Position numbers and translations under genes: made by a program
Origin: an uncultured Oscillibacter sp.
GTDB taxonomy: Bacteria > Bacillota > Clostridia > Oscillospirales > Oscillospiraceae
DNA: 26,255 bases
NCBI GenBank assembly: GCA_910585165.1
Contig: CAJUBX010000022.1
Coordinates: forward strand, 1 to 26,255
Direction of reading: 5' to 3'
The notes under the pieces: model-generated
The model's database searches: none
Told to the model about the DNA's origin: nothing
The model's input: the letters and a program-made list of their open reading frames with translations, nothing else
Part shown: positions 10,245 to 17,463 of the stretch, piece after piece
Layout: each line of letters opens with the position of its first letter
Numbering within the stretch: position 1 is the stretch's first letter

Positions 10245-10450
10245 TTCTTTTTTAAGAAAGAAAAGAATATTTTTAGAAGAAGTAGCCGTAGGGCAGGGGT
10301 TTTGTGGAAAAAGGGAAAATTTTCAGGAACGGCGGGAGGTTCCGCCTCCACAGGAGGGTGTTGAAAAAGGGAGGGGTTTTCAACGTCTTTTGCCGAAGGA
10401 AGGCTTTTCCACAGAAAGGTTTTCCTTTTCCACGGAAGGAATGTGGAAAT
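10245..10450. other. Chromosomal replication origin, oriC (dnaA-dnaN spacer)
   Basis: The spacer between dnaN and dnaA (10191-10512) holds several DnaA-box-like 9-mers: TTTTCCACA at 10405-10413 (plus) and 10303-10311 (minus), one-mismatch forms at 10426-10434 (plus, ending CG) and 10442-10450 (minus, ATTTCCACA), and TTTTCAAC(A/G) forms at 10359-10367 (minus) and 10377-10385 (plus). Next to the 10303-10311 box, in the orientation known from Bacillus, lies the trio series TAG AAG AAG TAG CCG TAG (10274-10291, plus-strand reading), then an AT-rich tract (10245-10275). This is the arrangement box, spacer, DnaA-trios, unwinding element. It matches the position of the Bacillus oriC region. The strength of each box is inference. 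Confidence 0.85.
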
Positions 10451-10512
10451 CTTTGCCGGGGAATCTGGTATTTTTTTCAGGGAACGAAAGGAATGGGGAG
10501 AATATTTTCCCC

Positions 10513-11832
10513 TTAATGGCGGGAGGTGATGTTGGTTTTCAGCTCCTTGACCATCTCGGCAAAGGAGGGGTCCTTTTTCATTTTCTGCTCCACCTGGCGG
10601 ATGGAGTGGAGGACGGTGGAATGGTCCCGGTTGCCGAAAATCTGGCCGATGTTGTCCTGGGACAGGTTCGTCATGACCCGGATGAGGTACATGGCGATCT
10701 GACGGGCCTCCACCGCCGCCCGGACCCGCTGCTGGCCCTTTACCACGGATTCCTCCAGCTGGTAATAGCGGCTGACATAGGAGAGAATGGCCTCCGGGGT
10801 GGGGATGTACTCGTTGCTGCCCTTGAGAATGTCCTGCATGGCCCGGTTGACGGCGGTTTCGTCGGTCTCCTTGTCCAAAAGCTCCTTGTAGGCCAGGACC
10901 TTGTTGACGGTGCCCTCCAGCTGGCGGACGTTGGCGGTGACCTTCTGGGCGATCATGACGGCGATTTTGTCGGGAAGGTCCATGCCCAGAAGCGCCGCCT
11001 TGTTCTTGACGATGGCAAGGCGGGTCTCGAAGTCCGGCGGGGTCACGTCGGCCAGAAGCCCCCACTCAAAGCGGGTGCGGAGCCGGTCGTCCAGGAGGGT
11101 CATTTCGGAGGGGGGGCGGTCGGAGGTCAGCACAATCTGCCGCCCGGATTCGTAGAGGGTGTTGAAGGTGTGGAAGAACTCGTTCTGCACCTGCTCCTTC
11201 CCAGCCACAAACTGCACGTCGTCCACCAGAAGAAGGTCCGCCTCCCGGTACTTGGCCCTGAACTCGCTGCCCCGGTTGGCCCGGACCAGCTCCACGAACT
11301 CGTTGATGAATTCGTCGCCCTTGATGTAGACGATTTTGGCGGTGGGGTCGTTTTTGCGGATGACGTTGGCGATGGCGTAAAGAAGGTGGGTCTTGCCAAG
11401 GCCCGAGTCCCCGTAAATGAGAAGGGGGTTGTAGTTTTGGGCCGGGTGCTCCGCAACGGCCATGGAGGCGGCGTGGGCCAGCTTGTTGGAGGGGCCCACC
11501 ACAAAGGTATCGAAGGTAAACTCCGTGTAGGTAAAGCGCCCGGACTGCCGCCTGGGCGTCTCGCCGCCCTGAAACTCCAGAAGGCCCGCGTCATCCAGAA
11601 TCTTCACCTCAAAATCCGTGGAGAAGATGTCGTGAAGGGCGGCTTTGATGTTTCCGGTGAACAGGGACTCCAGGTATCCCCTTTTAAAATCGCTGGCGCA
11701 GTGGAGGTAGCAGGTACTGCCCTTGATGTCCACAATATGCAGCTCGTCGAACCAGGTGGAGAGGGTGGTCTCGGAGAGCGTGCCCCGAAGCTGGCGCAGG
11801 ACGTTTTCCCAAATGTCGGTAACGGAATTCAA
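10513..11832 (-). CDS. dnaA: Chromosomal replication initiator DnaA
   Basis: DnaA binds its boxes and opens the origin. The start is TTG at 11832, preceded by AGAGAGGTG; the N-terminus then begins four residues before the conserved IWENVLRQL of domain I, and no better start exists. Length is 439 residues. Domain I covers about 5-80, a short linker 85-102, the AAA+ domain about 105-320 with Walker A GDSGLGKT (141-148) and Walker B LLLVDD (to Asp204/Asp205), and the C-terminal DNA-binding domain has the signature DNIGQIFGNRDHSTVLHSIR at 393-412. The usual GGRDHTT is GNRDHST here. The TTG start may limit translation. The gene ends at the origin spacer, and its promoter is just upstream. Confidence 0.98.
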   Translation of the reverse strand: MNSVTDIWENVLRQLRGTLSETTLSTWFDELHIVDIKGSTCYLHCASDFKRGYLESLFTGNIKAALHDIFSTDFEVKILDDAGLLEFQGGETPRRQSGRFTYTEFTFDTFVVGPSNKLAHAASMAVAEHPAQNYNPLLIYGDSGLGKTHLLYAIANVIRKNDPTAKIVYIKGDEFINEFVELVRANRGSEFRAKYREADLLLVDDVQFVAGKEQVQNEFFHTFNTLYESGRQIVLTSDRPPSEMTLLDDRLRTRFEWGLLADVTPPDFETRLAIVKNKAALLGMDLPDKIAVMIAQKVTANVRQLEGTVNKVLAYKELLDKETDETAVNRAMQDILKGSNEYIPTPEAILSYVSRYYQLEESVVKGQQRVRAAVEARQIAMYLIRVMTNLSQDNIGQIFGNRDHSTVLHSIRQVEQKMKKDPSFAEMVKELKTNITSRH

Positions 11833-11879
11833 ACAGGAAACACCTCTCTTTTCTTTTTCTTATCGGAAGACATTTTTTT

Positions 11880-11908
11880 ATTATATCAGAAAAAGAAACA
11901 AATGGCAA
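11880..11908 (-). promoter_or_regulatory. dnaA: dnaA promoter
   Basis: On the minus strand TTGCCA (11903-11908) and a perfect TATAAT (11880-11885) are 17 bases apart. The predicted start near 11873 gives a leader of about 40 bases ending at the TTG start. I see no DnaA box here, so autoregulation by DnaA is not evident. Between this promoter and the orphan gene at 12102 lies a very GC-rich stretch (about 11955-12010) with GTTCCG/CGGAAC arms at 11977-11982 and 12003-12008, of unclear role. Confidence 0.8.
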
Positions 11909-12101
11909 TACATATTCTAATAATAAGAGTCCGGTTTTAAACCCCGGCATGGGGATTTTTCCGGCCGCCCTGGCCCGTTCCGGCGGCGGGCGGGGCCCCG
12001 GGCGGAACAGGGAAAAAGGGGAGCGAAAAAAGAAGTCCCTTTTACCTTTGGTGTTGCTGAATGCCCATTTTTGAAATACTTCGTCAAAACAGCAAGCCGC
12101 C

Positions 12102-12515
12102 TTACTCTTTCCAAATATATTCGATACAGTCTGTTTGCAAATACATGGCAATATTTGTTTTATGATACCATAAATTCACAATCAAGGATTCATAGGCAAC
12201 ATAGTGATAAAGATACTCGACTCTTTCCCGTTTCACAAGACCGGCCAATCTATTAAGGCCAACTTGTACATATGATTTCTGGAACCATGGGAATTTCCGT
12301 ATTTTCTCCTGGTAAATATCAAAATCGTCAGTTAAGTGCATCTTTATGGTTAACGATTTCGCGTTTGGGTGAATATGCTGAACAGAATCATATCTTGACA
12401 TATCCTGTTCAAAGTTCAAAACAAAAATGTCATCTGAAAATGAGACGCTGCTAACCACACAATCGTGCGGCACAGGAATCGCAGGCAATTCTGCCTTATT
12501 TAAATAATACGTCAT
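12102..12515 (-). CDS. AT-rich orphan gene upstream of dnaA
   Basis: The 137-residue product has no signal peptide or transmembrane helix and is rich in Tyr, His and hydrophobic beta-type residues. The middle contains FVLNFEQDMSRYDS and IKMHLTDDFDIY, and the end is YLQTDCIEYIWKE. No family is recognised; the size and style are like small immunity-type or phage-defence-associated proteins, but this is only an impression. AGGAG precedes the ATG at 12515. It has its own TTGAAA-17-TATAGT promoter. Codon use is AT-rich, unlike its neighbours, which suggests horizontal acquisition beside the origin, like the orphan gene between gyrB and gyrA. The two are not similar in sequence. Confidence 0.75.
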   Translation of the reverse strand: MTYYLNKAELPAIPVPHDCVVSSVSFSDDIFVLNFEQDMSRYDSVQHIHPNAKSLTIKMHLTDDFDIYQEKIRKFPWFQKSYVQVGLNRLAGLVKRERVEYLYHYVAYESLIVNLWYHKTNIAMYLQTDCIEYIWKE

Positions 12516-12550
12516 ACAAAATCTCCTGCAGCTTCCGATTTTTTGATCTG

Positions 12551-12579
12551 ACTATATCACAGCCAATTCCGCGTTTCAA
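12551..12579 (-). promoter_or_regulatory. Promoter of the orphan gene beside dnaA
   Basis: TTGAAA (12574-12579) and TATAGT (12551-12556) are 17 bases apart on the minus strand and lie about 35 bases before the ATG at 12515. This supports an independent transcript for the orphan gene. Confidence 0.6.
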
Positions 12580-12652
12580 TCCGAAATCGGTGTAATCGAC
12601 GGAGTTCAGCCAGAGCAACACCTGAGGTAAAAGGGAGAAAAAGAACCGCTTC

Positions 12653-12681
12653 TTGACAGGGGCGGAGCCAGCCCTTATAAT
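12653..12681 (+). promoter_or_regulatory. Phosphoglucomutase promoter
   Basis: A consensus TTGACA (12653-12658) and TATAAT (12676-12681) are 17 bases apart. The predicted start near 12688 gives a leader of about 95 bases before the chosen ATG at 12783. This is one of the best sigma-A type promoters in the window. Confidence 0.85.
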
Positions 12682-12782
12682 GTTTTTGTGCGGCATGGAT
12701 AATTTTTCCGGCCGTAAGGAATCAAACGTTGTCAGATTTCGTCAAAGGCGAGGACGGCGTTTACAAAAGGAGGAGCATCCCT

Positions 12783-14510
12783 ATGGACTTCATGAAAGAA
12801 TACGAAAAATGGCTGGGGAGCCCCGCCCTGAGCGAGGCGGAGCGGGCCGAGCTGGAGGCCATTAAAAACGATCCCAAGGAGATTGAGTCCCGGTTTTACG
12901 GCCCCCTGGAGTTCGGAACCGCCGGCCTCCGGGGCACCATGTACACAGGCCTCCACAACATGAACATCCACGTCATCCGCTGGGCCACCCAGGGCTTTGC
13001 CGACGTCATCGCCGCCGAAGGCGAGGAGGGCAAAAAGCGGGGTGTGGCCATCTGCATGGACTGCCGGAACCACTCCATGGAATTCGCCCGGGCCGCCGCC
13101 GAGGTCTGCGCCGCCAACGGCATCCACGTGCGCATCTTTGAGTCCCTCCGCCCCACCCCGGAGCTGAGCTTCGCCGTCCGGGAGTACCATTGCCAGGCGG
13201 GTATCAACGTCACCGCCAGCCACAACCCCAAGGAGTACAACGGCTATAAGGTCTACTGGCAGGACGGCGCCCAGCTGCCCCCCCGCCACGCCGACGCCAT
13301 CGCCAAGCGCCTGGGCGAAATCGACATTTTCAGCGATATCAAGCGCATGGACTATGACGAGGCCGTAAAGAGCGGGCTCATCGAAATCCTGGGGGCCGAG
13401 ACGGACGAGAAATTCCTCTCCAACGTCATGGCCCAGGTCAACGACAAGGAGACTGTAGCCAAGGTGGCGGACAGCTTCAAGATGGTCTACACCCCCTTCC
13501 ACGGCACCGGCCACAAGCTGATTCCCGAGGTCCTGGGCCGCCTGGGGGTGAAGCACCTGATCTGCGTTCCCGAGCAGATGGTCATCGACGGGAATTTCCC
13601 CACCGTGGTCTCCCCCAACCCGGAGAATCCCGAGGGCTTTTACCTGGCGGTGGACCTGGCCAAAAAGGAGGGCGCGGATTTCATCCTGGGCTCCGACCCC
13701 GATGCGGACCGGGTGGGCATCATGATCCGCACCAGAGACGGCGAGTTTAAGGTCATCACCGGAAACCAGACCGGCGTGCTGCTGCTGGATTACCTGATCG
13801 GAGCCCGGAAGCGGGCGGGCACCATGCCGGAAAAGGCCACGGCCCTGAAGACCATCGTCACCACGGAGATGGCCCGGAAGGTGGCGGAGGTCAACGGCCT
13901 CCAGTGTTTCGACACCTTCACCGGGTTCAAGTTCCTGGCGGAGAAGAAGGACAAGCTGGAAAGCAGCGGCGAGGGGCAGGTCATCTTCTCCTATGAGGAG
14001 AGCTACGGCTATATGCTGGGAGACTACGTCCGGGACAAGGACGCGGTTACCGCCGCGCTGCTGCTGACGGAGATGGCCGCGTGGTACGCCGCCCAGGGAA
14101 AGACCCTGGCGGACGCGCTGGACGCCCTTTATGAGAAATACGGCTACTACGCCGAGCACACCTACAACCTGGTCATGCCCGGCCTGGACGGCTTGAAGGA
14201 CATGGCAAATCTGATGAAGGGCCTGCGGGAGAATCCCCCGGCGGAGATTTCCGGCGTGAAGACGGTCCAGTTCAAGGACTACAGCGACGGGTCCGTCACC
14301 GGCTGCGCCACCGGGGCGAAGACAAAGATGGAGCTCTCCGGCTCCAACGTGCTGCGCTTCGAGATGGCCGACGGCACCTCCGTCATTGTGCGGCCCTCCG
14401 GCACGGAGCCCAAGATCAAGGTCTATATCCTCACCCAGGGGAAAGACGCGGCGGACGCCAAGGCCAATGTGGACAAGTACGGCGCGTGGGTGAAGTCCCT
14501 GCAAAAATAA
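12783..14510 (+). CDS. pgcA: Alpha-phosphoglucomutase / phosphomannomutase
   Basis: The enzyme interconverts glucose-1-phosphate and glucose-6-phosphate, feeding cell-wall and polysaccharide sugar synthesis. I start at ATG 12783, which has AGGAGG nine bases upstream; an in-frame TTG at 12729 lacks a ribosome binding site. The product has 575 residues, the length of the PgcA-type group. The phosphoserine loop is NVTASHNPKEYNGYKVY with Ser146; the Mg-binding loop is DPDADR at 305-310; the sugar loop is SYEESYGYMLGDY (about 413-425); the phosphate loop is RPSGTEPKIKVY near the C-terminus. It ends with an intrinsic terminator and appears to be a single-gene unit. The precise sugar preference cannot be read from sequence alone. 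Confidence 0.93.
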   Translation: MDFMKEYEKWLGSPALSEAERAELEAIKNDPKEIESRFYGPLEFGTAGLRGTMYTGLHNMNIHVIRWATQGFADVIAAEGEEGKKRGVAICMDCRNHSMEFARAAAEVCAANGIHVRIFESLRPTPELSFAVREYHCQAGINVTASHNPKEYNGYKVYWQDGAQLPPRHADAIAKRLGEIDIFSDIKRMDYDEAVKSGLIEILGAETDEKFLSNVMAQVNDKETVAKVADSFKMVYTPFHGTGHKLIPEVLGRLGVKHLICVPEQMVIDGNFPTVVSPNPENPEGFYLAVDLAKKEGADFILGSDPDADRVGIMIRTRDGEFKVITGNQTGVLLLDYLIGARKRAGTMPEKATALKTIVTTEMARKVAEVNGLQCFDTFTGFKFLAEKKDKLESSGEGQVIFSYEESYGYMLGDYVRDKDAVTAALLLTEMAAWYAAQGKTLADALDALYEKYGYYAEHTYNLVMPGLDGLKDMANLMKGLRENPPAEISGVKTVQFKDYSDGSVTGCATGAKTKMELSGSNVLRFEMADGTSVIVRPSGTEPKIKVYILTQGKDAADAKANVDKYGAWVKSLQK

Positions 14511-14541
14511 AGAGCCTTTGAAACCGGAAATTCCGGACCTG

Positions 14542-14587
14542 GGAAGGGCCCCGCCGCGAAGCATGCGGCGGGCCCTTCCTCCTTTTT
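14542..14587 (+). terminator. Intrinsic terminator after phosphoglucomutase gene
   Basis: A GC-rich stem of about 15 bp (left arm 14542-14557, right arm 14565-14579, one bulged C, 7-base loop) is followed by CTCCTTTTT, with the T-run at 14583-14587. A shorter palindrome, CCGGAAATTCCGG, lies just before it at 14524-14536. Confidence 0.9.
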
Positions 14588-14662
14588 CCATATGTAAATT
14601 GACGAATTTTTAACCAGCAATTTGGAGGGGAAGCATAAATGTGATTTTGACCAAAATTTTTG

Positions 14663-14691
14663 TTGTAATCCGCGGCTCCGTGTTGTATAAT
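14663..14691 (+). promoter_or_regulatory. Promoter of the EF-G paralogue
   Basis: TTGTAA (14663-14668) and a perfect TATAAT (14686-14691) are 17 bases apart. The predicted start near 14698 gives a leader of about 57 bases before ATG 14755. It lies after the terminator of the preceding gene, so the EF-G paralogue is its own unit. Confidence 0.75.
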
Positions 14692-14754
14692 TCATATATT
14701 GGACGCTTGCGGCCCGGGCCGCATGAACAGCAAAAATAAGGAGTGGAACGAAAC

Positions 14755-16824
14755 ATGAGCTATTCTGTACAGAACATCCGCAACGTCTGTCTGCTGGGGC
14801 ACAGCGGCAGCGGCAAGACCGCCCTGGCCGAGAGCCTGCTCTATATGACCGGCGTCATTGATAGAATGGGACGGGTGGCCGACGGCAACACCGTCTGCGA
14901 CTATGACCCGGAAGAAACCAAGCGCCAGATCTCCCTCTCCCTCTCCCTGGCCCCCCTGGACTATAAGGGCAGCCGCATCAACCTTATGGACACTCCCGGC
15001 GCCTTCGACTTCGCCGGGGAGGCCATGGCCGCCCTCCGGGCCGCCGACGCGGCCATTATCGTGTGCTCTGCCAAGGACGGCGTGTCCGTGGGACTGGAGA
15101 AGGCGTGGAAATACTGCGAGGAGCGGAATATGCCCCGCTTCATCTACATTTCCAAGACCGACGAGGACAACTCCGACTACAACGCCACCTTCGAGGCCCT
15201 CCGGGAGCGCTTCGGCAAGAAGATCGCCCCCGTGGTGGTGCCCATCTGGGACGAGAACAAGAAGGTCACCGGCATCATCGACGTTTTGAACAAGCGGGCC
15301 TATGAGATGCAGAAGCTCAAGCGGGTGGAGATCGAGATTCCCGCCGACAAGGCTGACGTCATCGCCGAGTTCAACGACGCCCTCAAGGAGTCCGTGGCCG
15401 AGACCAGCGAGGAGCTGATGGAAAAATTCTTCGGCGGCGAGGACTTCACCTACGCCGAGATGATCCAGGGCCTGCGCCAGGGCGTGCGGGAGCTGAGCCT
15501 GTTCCCCGTGCTCTGCGGCTCCGCCGTGGGGTGCCTGGGCTCTCTGATGCTGATGGACAACATCGTGGACCTGCTGCCCAACCCCGTGGAGGGCAACTAC
15601 CACAAGGCCACCAAGGCCGACGGCGAGACCGAGGAATTTGTGGTCTCCCCCGGCGGCGTGCCCACCGCCTTCGTCTTCAAGACCATCTCCGACCAGTACG
15701 GCAAATACTCCTTCGTCAAGGTCCTCTCCGGCACCATCGCGCCGGATATGCCCATGGTGAACGCCCGCACCGGGGAAAAGGTGAAGCTGGGCCGCCTGTA
15801 CACCATCCGGGGCAAGAAGAACAGCGAGGTTAAGGAGCTGGTCTGCGGCGACATCGGCGCCATTGCCAAGATGGACGTGAAGACCGGAGACACCCTCTGC
15901 GACGAGCGGAAGGTGGTCAGCCTGAAAAACATCCCCTTCGCCGAGCCCTGCTACTCCGTGGCCATCCAGCCCAAGACACGGGGCCAGGAGGATAAAATCG
16001 CCCAGGGCCTGAGCCGCCTCAACGAGGAGGACCCCACCTTCACCGTGGTAAACAACGCCGAGACCCACCAGATGGTGGTTTCCGGCGCGGGCGACATGCA
16101 GATGGACGTGCTGGTCAGCAAGCTCAAGAGCCGCTTCAACGTGGAGGCGGAGCTGAAGCCCACCCGGGTGCCCTACCGGGAGAAAATCCGCAAGACCGTC
16201 CAGAAGCAGGGCCGCCACAAGAAGCAGACCGGCGGCTCCGGCCAGTTCGGCGACGTGTGGATCCGCTTTGAGTACAACCCCGACGAGGAGGATATGGTTT
16301 TCGCCGAGGAGGTCTTCGGCGGCTCCGTGCCCCGGAACTTCTTCCCGGCGGTGGAAAAGGGCCTCCGGGAGGCGTGCCTCCACGGCCCCCTGGCGGGCTA
16401 TCCCCTGGTGAACCTGAAAGCCGTCCTTTACGACGGGTCCTACCACCCGGTGGACTCCTCCGAAATCGCCTTCAAGACGGCGGCGCAGCTGGCCTACAAG
16501 GCCGCCATGCCGGAGGCCAGCCCCGTGCTGCTGGAGCCCATCGGCGAGCTGAAGGTCACCGTTCCCGAGAACTACACCGGCGACGTGATGGGCGACATCT
16601 CCAAGCGCCGGGGCACCCCCATGGGCATGGACCCCATAGGCGACGGCACCCAGGTCATCACCGCCGAGGTCCCCATGGGCGAGATGGGCAGCTACGCCAT
16701 CGACCTCAGGGCCATGACCCAGAGCCGGGGCAGCTTCACGTTCCACTTTGTCCGCTATCAGGACTGCCCCCCCGCCGCCCAGGAGAAGGCCATCGCCGAG
16801 GCGAAGGCCATGGCGGAGGGCTGA
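14755..16824 (+). CDS. EF-G paralogue (divergent translational GTPase)
   Basis: The 689-residue protein has the five-domain layout of elongation factor G: GTPase (about 1-270), domain II (about 290-380), III, IV and V to the C-terminus. The GTPase motifs are divergent. The P-loop is GHSGSGKT at 15-22 (usual EF-G: GHIDAGKT); G3 is DTPG at 79-82; G4 is SKTD at 133-136 where NKxD is expected; switch I has KRQISLS instead of ERGITI. These changes fit the known group of secondary EF-G-like proteins found beside a canonical fusA. The exact role (translocation, ribosome recycling or rescue) is not known. I choose ATG 14755, with AAGGAG 11 bases upstream; the GTG at 14743 abuts the ribosome binding site. 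It is a single-gene unit with its own promoter and terminator. Confidence 0.88.
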   Translation: MSYSVQNIRNVCLLGHSGSGKTALAESLLYMTGVIDRMGRVADGNTVCDYDPEETKRQISLSLSLAPLDYKGSRINLMDTPGAFDFAGEAMAALRAADAAIIVCSAKDGVSVGLEKAWKYCEERNMPRFIYISKTDEDNSDYNATFEALRERFGKKIAPVVVPIWDENKKVTGIIDVLNKRAYEMQKLKRVEIEIPADKADVIAEFNDALKESVAETSEELMEKFFGGEDFTYAEMIQGLRQGVRELSLFPVLCGSAVGCLGSLMLMDNIVDLLPNPVEGNYHKATKADGETEEFVVSPGGVPTAFVFKTISDQYGKYSFVKVLSGTIAPDMPMVNARTGEKVKLGRLYTIRGKKNSEVKELVCGDIGAIAKMDVKTGDTLCDERKVVSLKNIPFAEPCYSVAIQPKTRGQEDKIAQGLSRLNEEDPTFTVVNNAETHQMVVSGAGDMQMDVLVSKLKSRFNVEAELKPTRVPYREKIRKTVQKQGRHKKQTGGSGQFGDVWIRFEYNPDEEDMVFAEEVFGGSVPRNFFPAVEKGLREACLHGPLAGYPLVNLKAVLYDGSYHPVDSSEIAFKTAAQLAYKAAMPEASPVLLEPIGELKVTVPENYTGDVMGDISKRRGTPMGMDPIGDGTQVITAEVPMGEMGSYAIDLRAMTQSRGSFTFHFVRYQDCPPAAQEKAIAEAKAMAEG

Positions 16825-16888
16825 GAACCCAAAGCGCGAGCCCGTATAGGAAGGCAGACTGTCGAAAAAACTTTTTTGACACGCTGAA

Positions 16889-16923
16889 GGCCCCCGTTCC
16901 AGACGGAACGGGGGCCCTTTTTT
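16889..16923 (+). terminator. Intrinsic terminator after the EF-G paralogue gene
   Basis: A perfect 12-bp stem (16889-16900 with 16905-16916; GGCCCCCGTTCC) with loop AGAC is followed by C and six T (16918-16923). A preceding palindrome at 16861-16880 (GTCGAAAAAACTTTTTTGAC) might add a second structure. Confidence 0.95.
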
Positions 16924-17083
16924 CGGCAAACATGGAAATAGCACTTGCAATTTCAGGCGGCATACGCTAAAATCAAAAGTGGAAACATGAAATGCGGCAG
17001 GCCGCCAGGTGTAAGGGCACCCAGCGGCCCTGTACGAGTGACAGACCCACTCAGCACAGCAGTTTTTACTGCACCACACGCCT

Positions 17084-17112
17084 ATTATACCCATTCTTCC
17101 CCTCTTTTGCAA
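17084..17112 (-). promoter_or_regulatory. Minus-strand promoter reading into the structured spacer
   Basis: TTGCAA (17107-17112) and TATAAT (17084-17089) are 17 bases apart on the minus strand. No protein gene follows downstream, only the stem-loops between 17072 and 17000 and then the convergent EF-G paralogue gene, so the product would be a non-coding RNA. Confidence 0.55.
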
Positions 17113-17164
17113 GGGTGGATAGCAAAGACCGGGAACAGGGGCTGTGCGTTCGCATGCTTAAATG

Positions 17165-17196
17165 CGGTGCTGAGACTTGCCCTCGGCACCGTTTTT
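17165..17196 (+). terminator. Plus-strand intrinsic terminator in the spacer
   Basis: A 10-bp stem (17165-17174 with 17182-17191) with one G-U pair and a 7-base loop is followed by five T at 17192-17196. On the minus strand the G-U pair becomes an A-C mismatch, so the plus direction is favoured. It lies well after the EF-G paralogue terminator, which suggests an additional plus-strand transcript. Confidence 0.55.
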
Positions 17197-17330
17197 ATGT
17201 TTCCGGCGGAACGCCCAACCGGAGGGGGAATCCCACACACATATCCCACATGTCCCAGTATCCTTTCTGCATCTCCCTCCGGCGGGCGGGCCCCGCCGGA
17301 CCTTCCGCGAAGCGCAGCCAGATTTGAGAA

Positions 17331-17360
17331 AACCCCCGCGCCGCCGGCGCGGGGGTTTTT
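17331..17360 (-). terminator. rpoN: Bidirectional terminator downstream of rpoN
   Basis: A perfect 12-bp stem (17331-17342 with 17346-17357; AACCCCCGCGCC) with loop GCC is flanked by T-runs in both directions (TTTTT on plus, TTTTC on minus). It is the first strong terminator after the rpoN stop. A second GC-rich hairpin, TCCGGCGGG/CCCGCCGGA, lies at 17278-17300. Confidence 0.8.
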
Positions 17361-17388
17361 CCCTGAAAAAGTGCAGAGACCGCATTTG

Positions 17389-17463
17389 TTAGAGCCTGTC
17401 CCAAAATGACCTCCGCACGCCTGATTTCGAAATAGGCTGTAAAATTCTCCTTCTCCGCCGGGC
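17389..17463. repeat. Possible fragment of a dispersed intergenic repeat after rpoN
   Basis: The block between the rpoN stop and the terminator starts TTAGAGCCTGTCCC (from 17389). Its core AGAGCCTGTC is found again at 25466-25475, and a close form (AGAGCCTATC) makes both ends of the inverted-repeat element at 21233-21394. Imperfect complementary sequence (ATAGGCTG near 17433-17440) suggests a short remnant hairpin. I infer a decayed mobile-element end; only the shared core is directly seen. Confidence 0.35.

Larger units (their letters stand above)
16945..17196. ncRNA. Candidate structured RNA in the spacer between EF-G paralogue and rpoN
   Basis: This spacer has no convincing protein frame but has dense structure. 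Three stem-loops are clear: 17000-17011 with 17018-17029 (12 bp), 17036-17040 with 17048-17052, and 17059-17063 with 17068-17072. The strand is not settled. The 12-bp stem pairs fully only as a minus-strand RNA (two G-U pairs; two A-C mismatches on plus), and a TTGCAA-17-TATAAT promoter points that way. A plus-strand unit is also complete: TTGCAA (16945-16950), 17 bases, TAAAAT (16968-16973), and a terminator at 17165-17196 that pairs best on plus. No tRNA, SRP, RNase P or tmRNA signature is present. 6S RNA is possible on length (about 200 bases) only. Confidence 0.45.

Noticed and set aside
11940..12010. GC-rich arms upstream of dnaA as a terminator of the orphan gene
   Set aside because: A stem can be drawn but it has only a 6-bp base, a large loop and no good U-run, so I did not list it as a terminator.
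12496..12696. A 66-codon minus-strand frame overlapping the promoters near 12600
   Set aside because: It overlaps the start of the orphan gene and the -35/-10 elements of two promoters, and has no convincing ribosome binding site.
12732..14591. Long minus-strand frame antisense to phosphoglucomutase gene
   Set aside because: Shadow of a well-supported enzyme gene with its own promoter and terminator.
14692..17112. An 806-codon minus-strand frame antisense to the EF-G paralogue gene
   Set aside because: Mirror frame with low-complexity Gly/Val/His composition that also crosses the EF-G terminator and spacer; no supporting signal.
17101..17190. T-box-like AGGGTGG near 17112 followed by a terminator
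   Set aside because: The conserved T-box continuation (ACCGCG) is missing and no aminoacyl-tRNA synthetase or amino acid gene follows.
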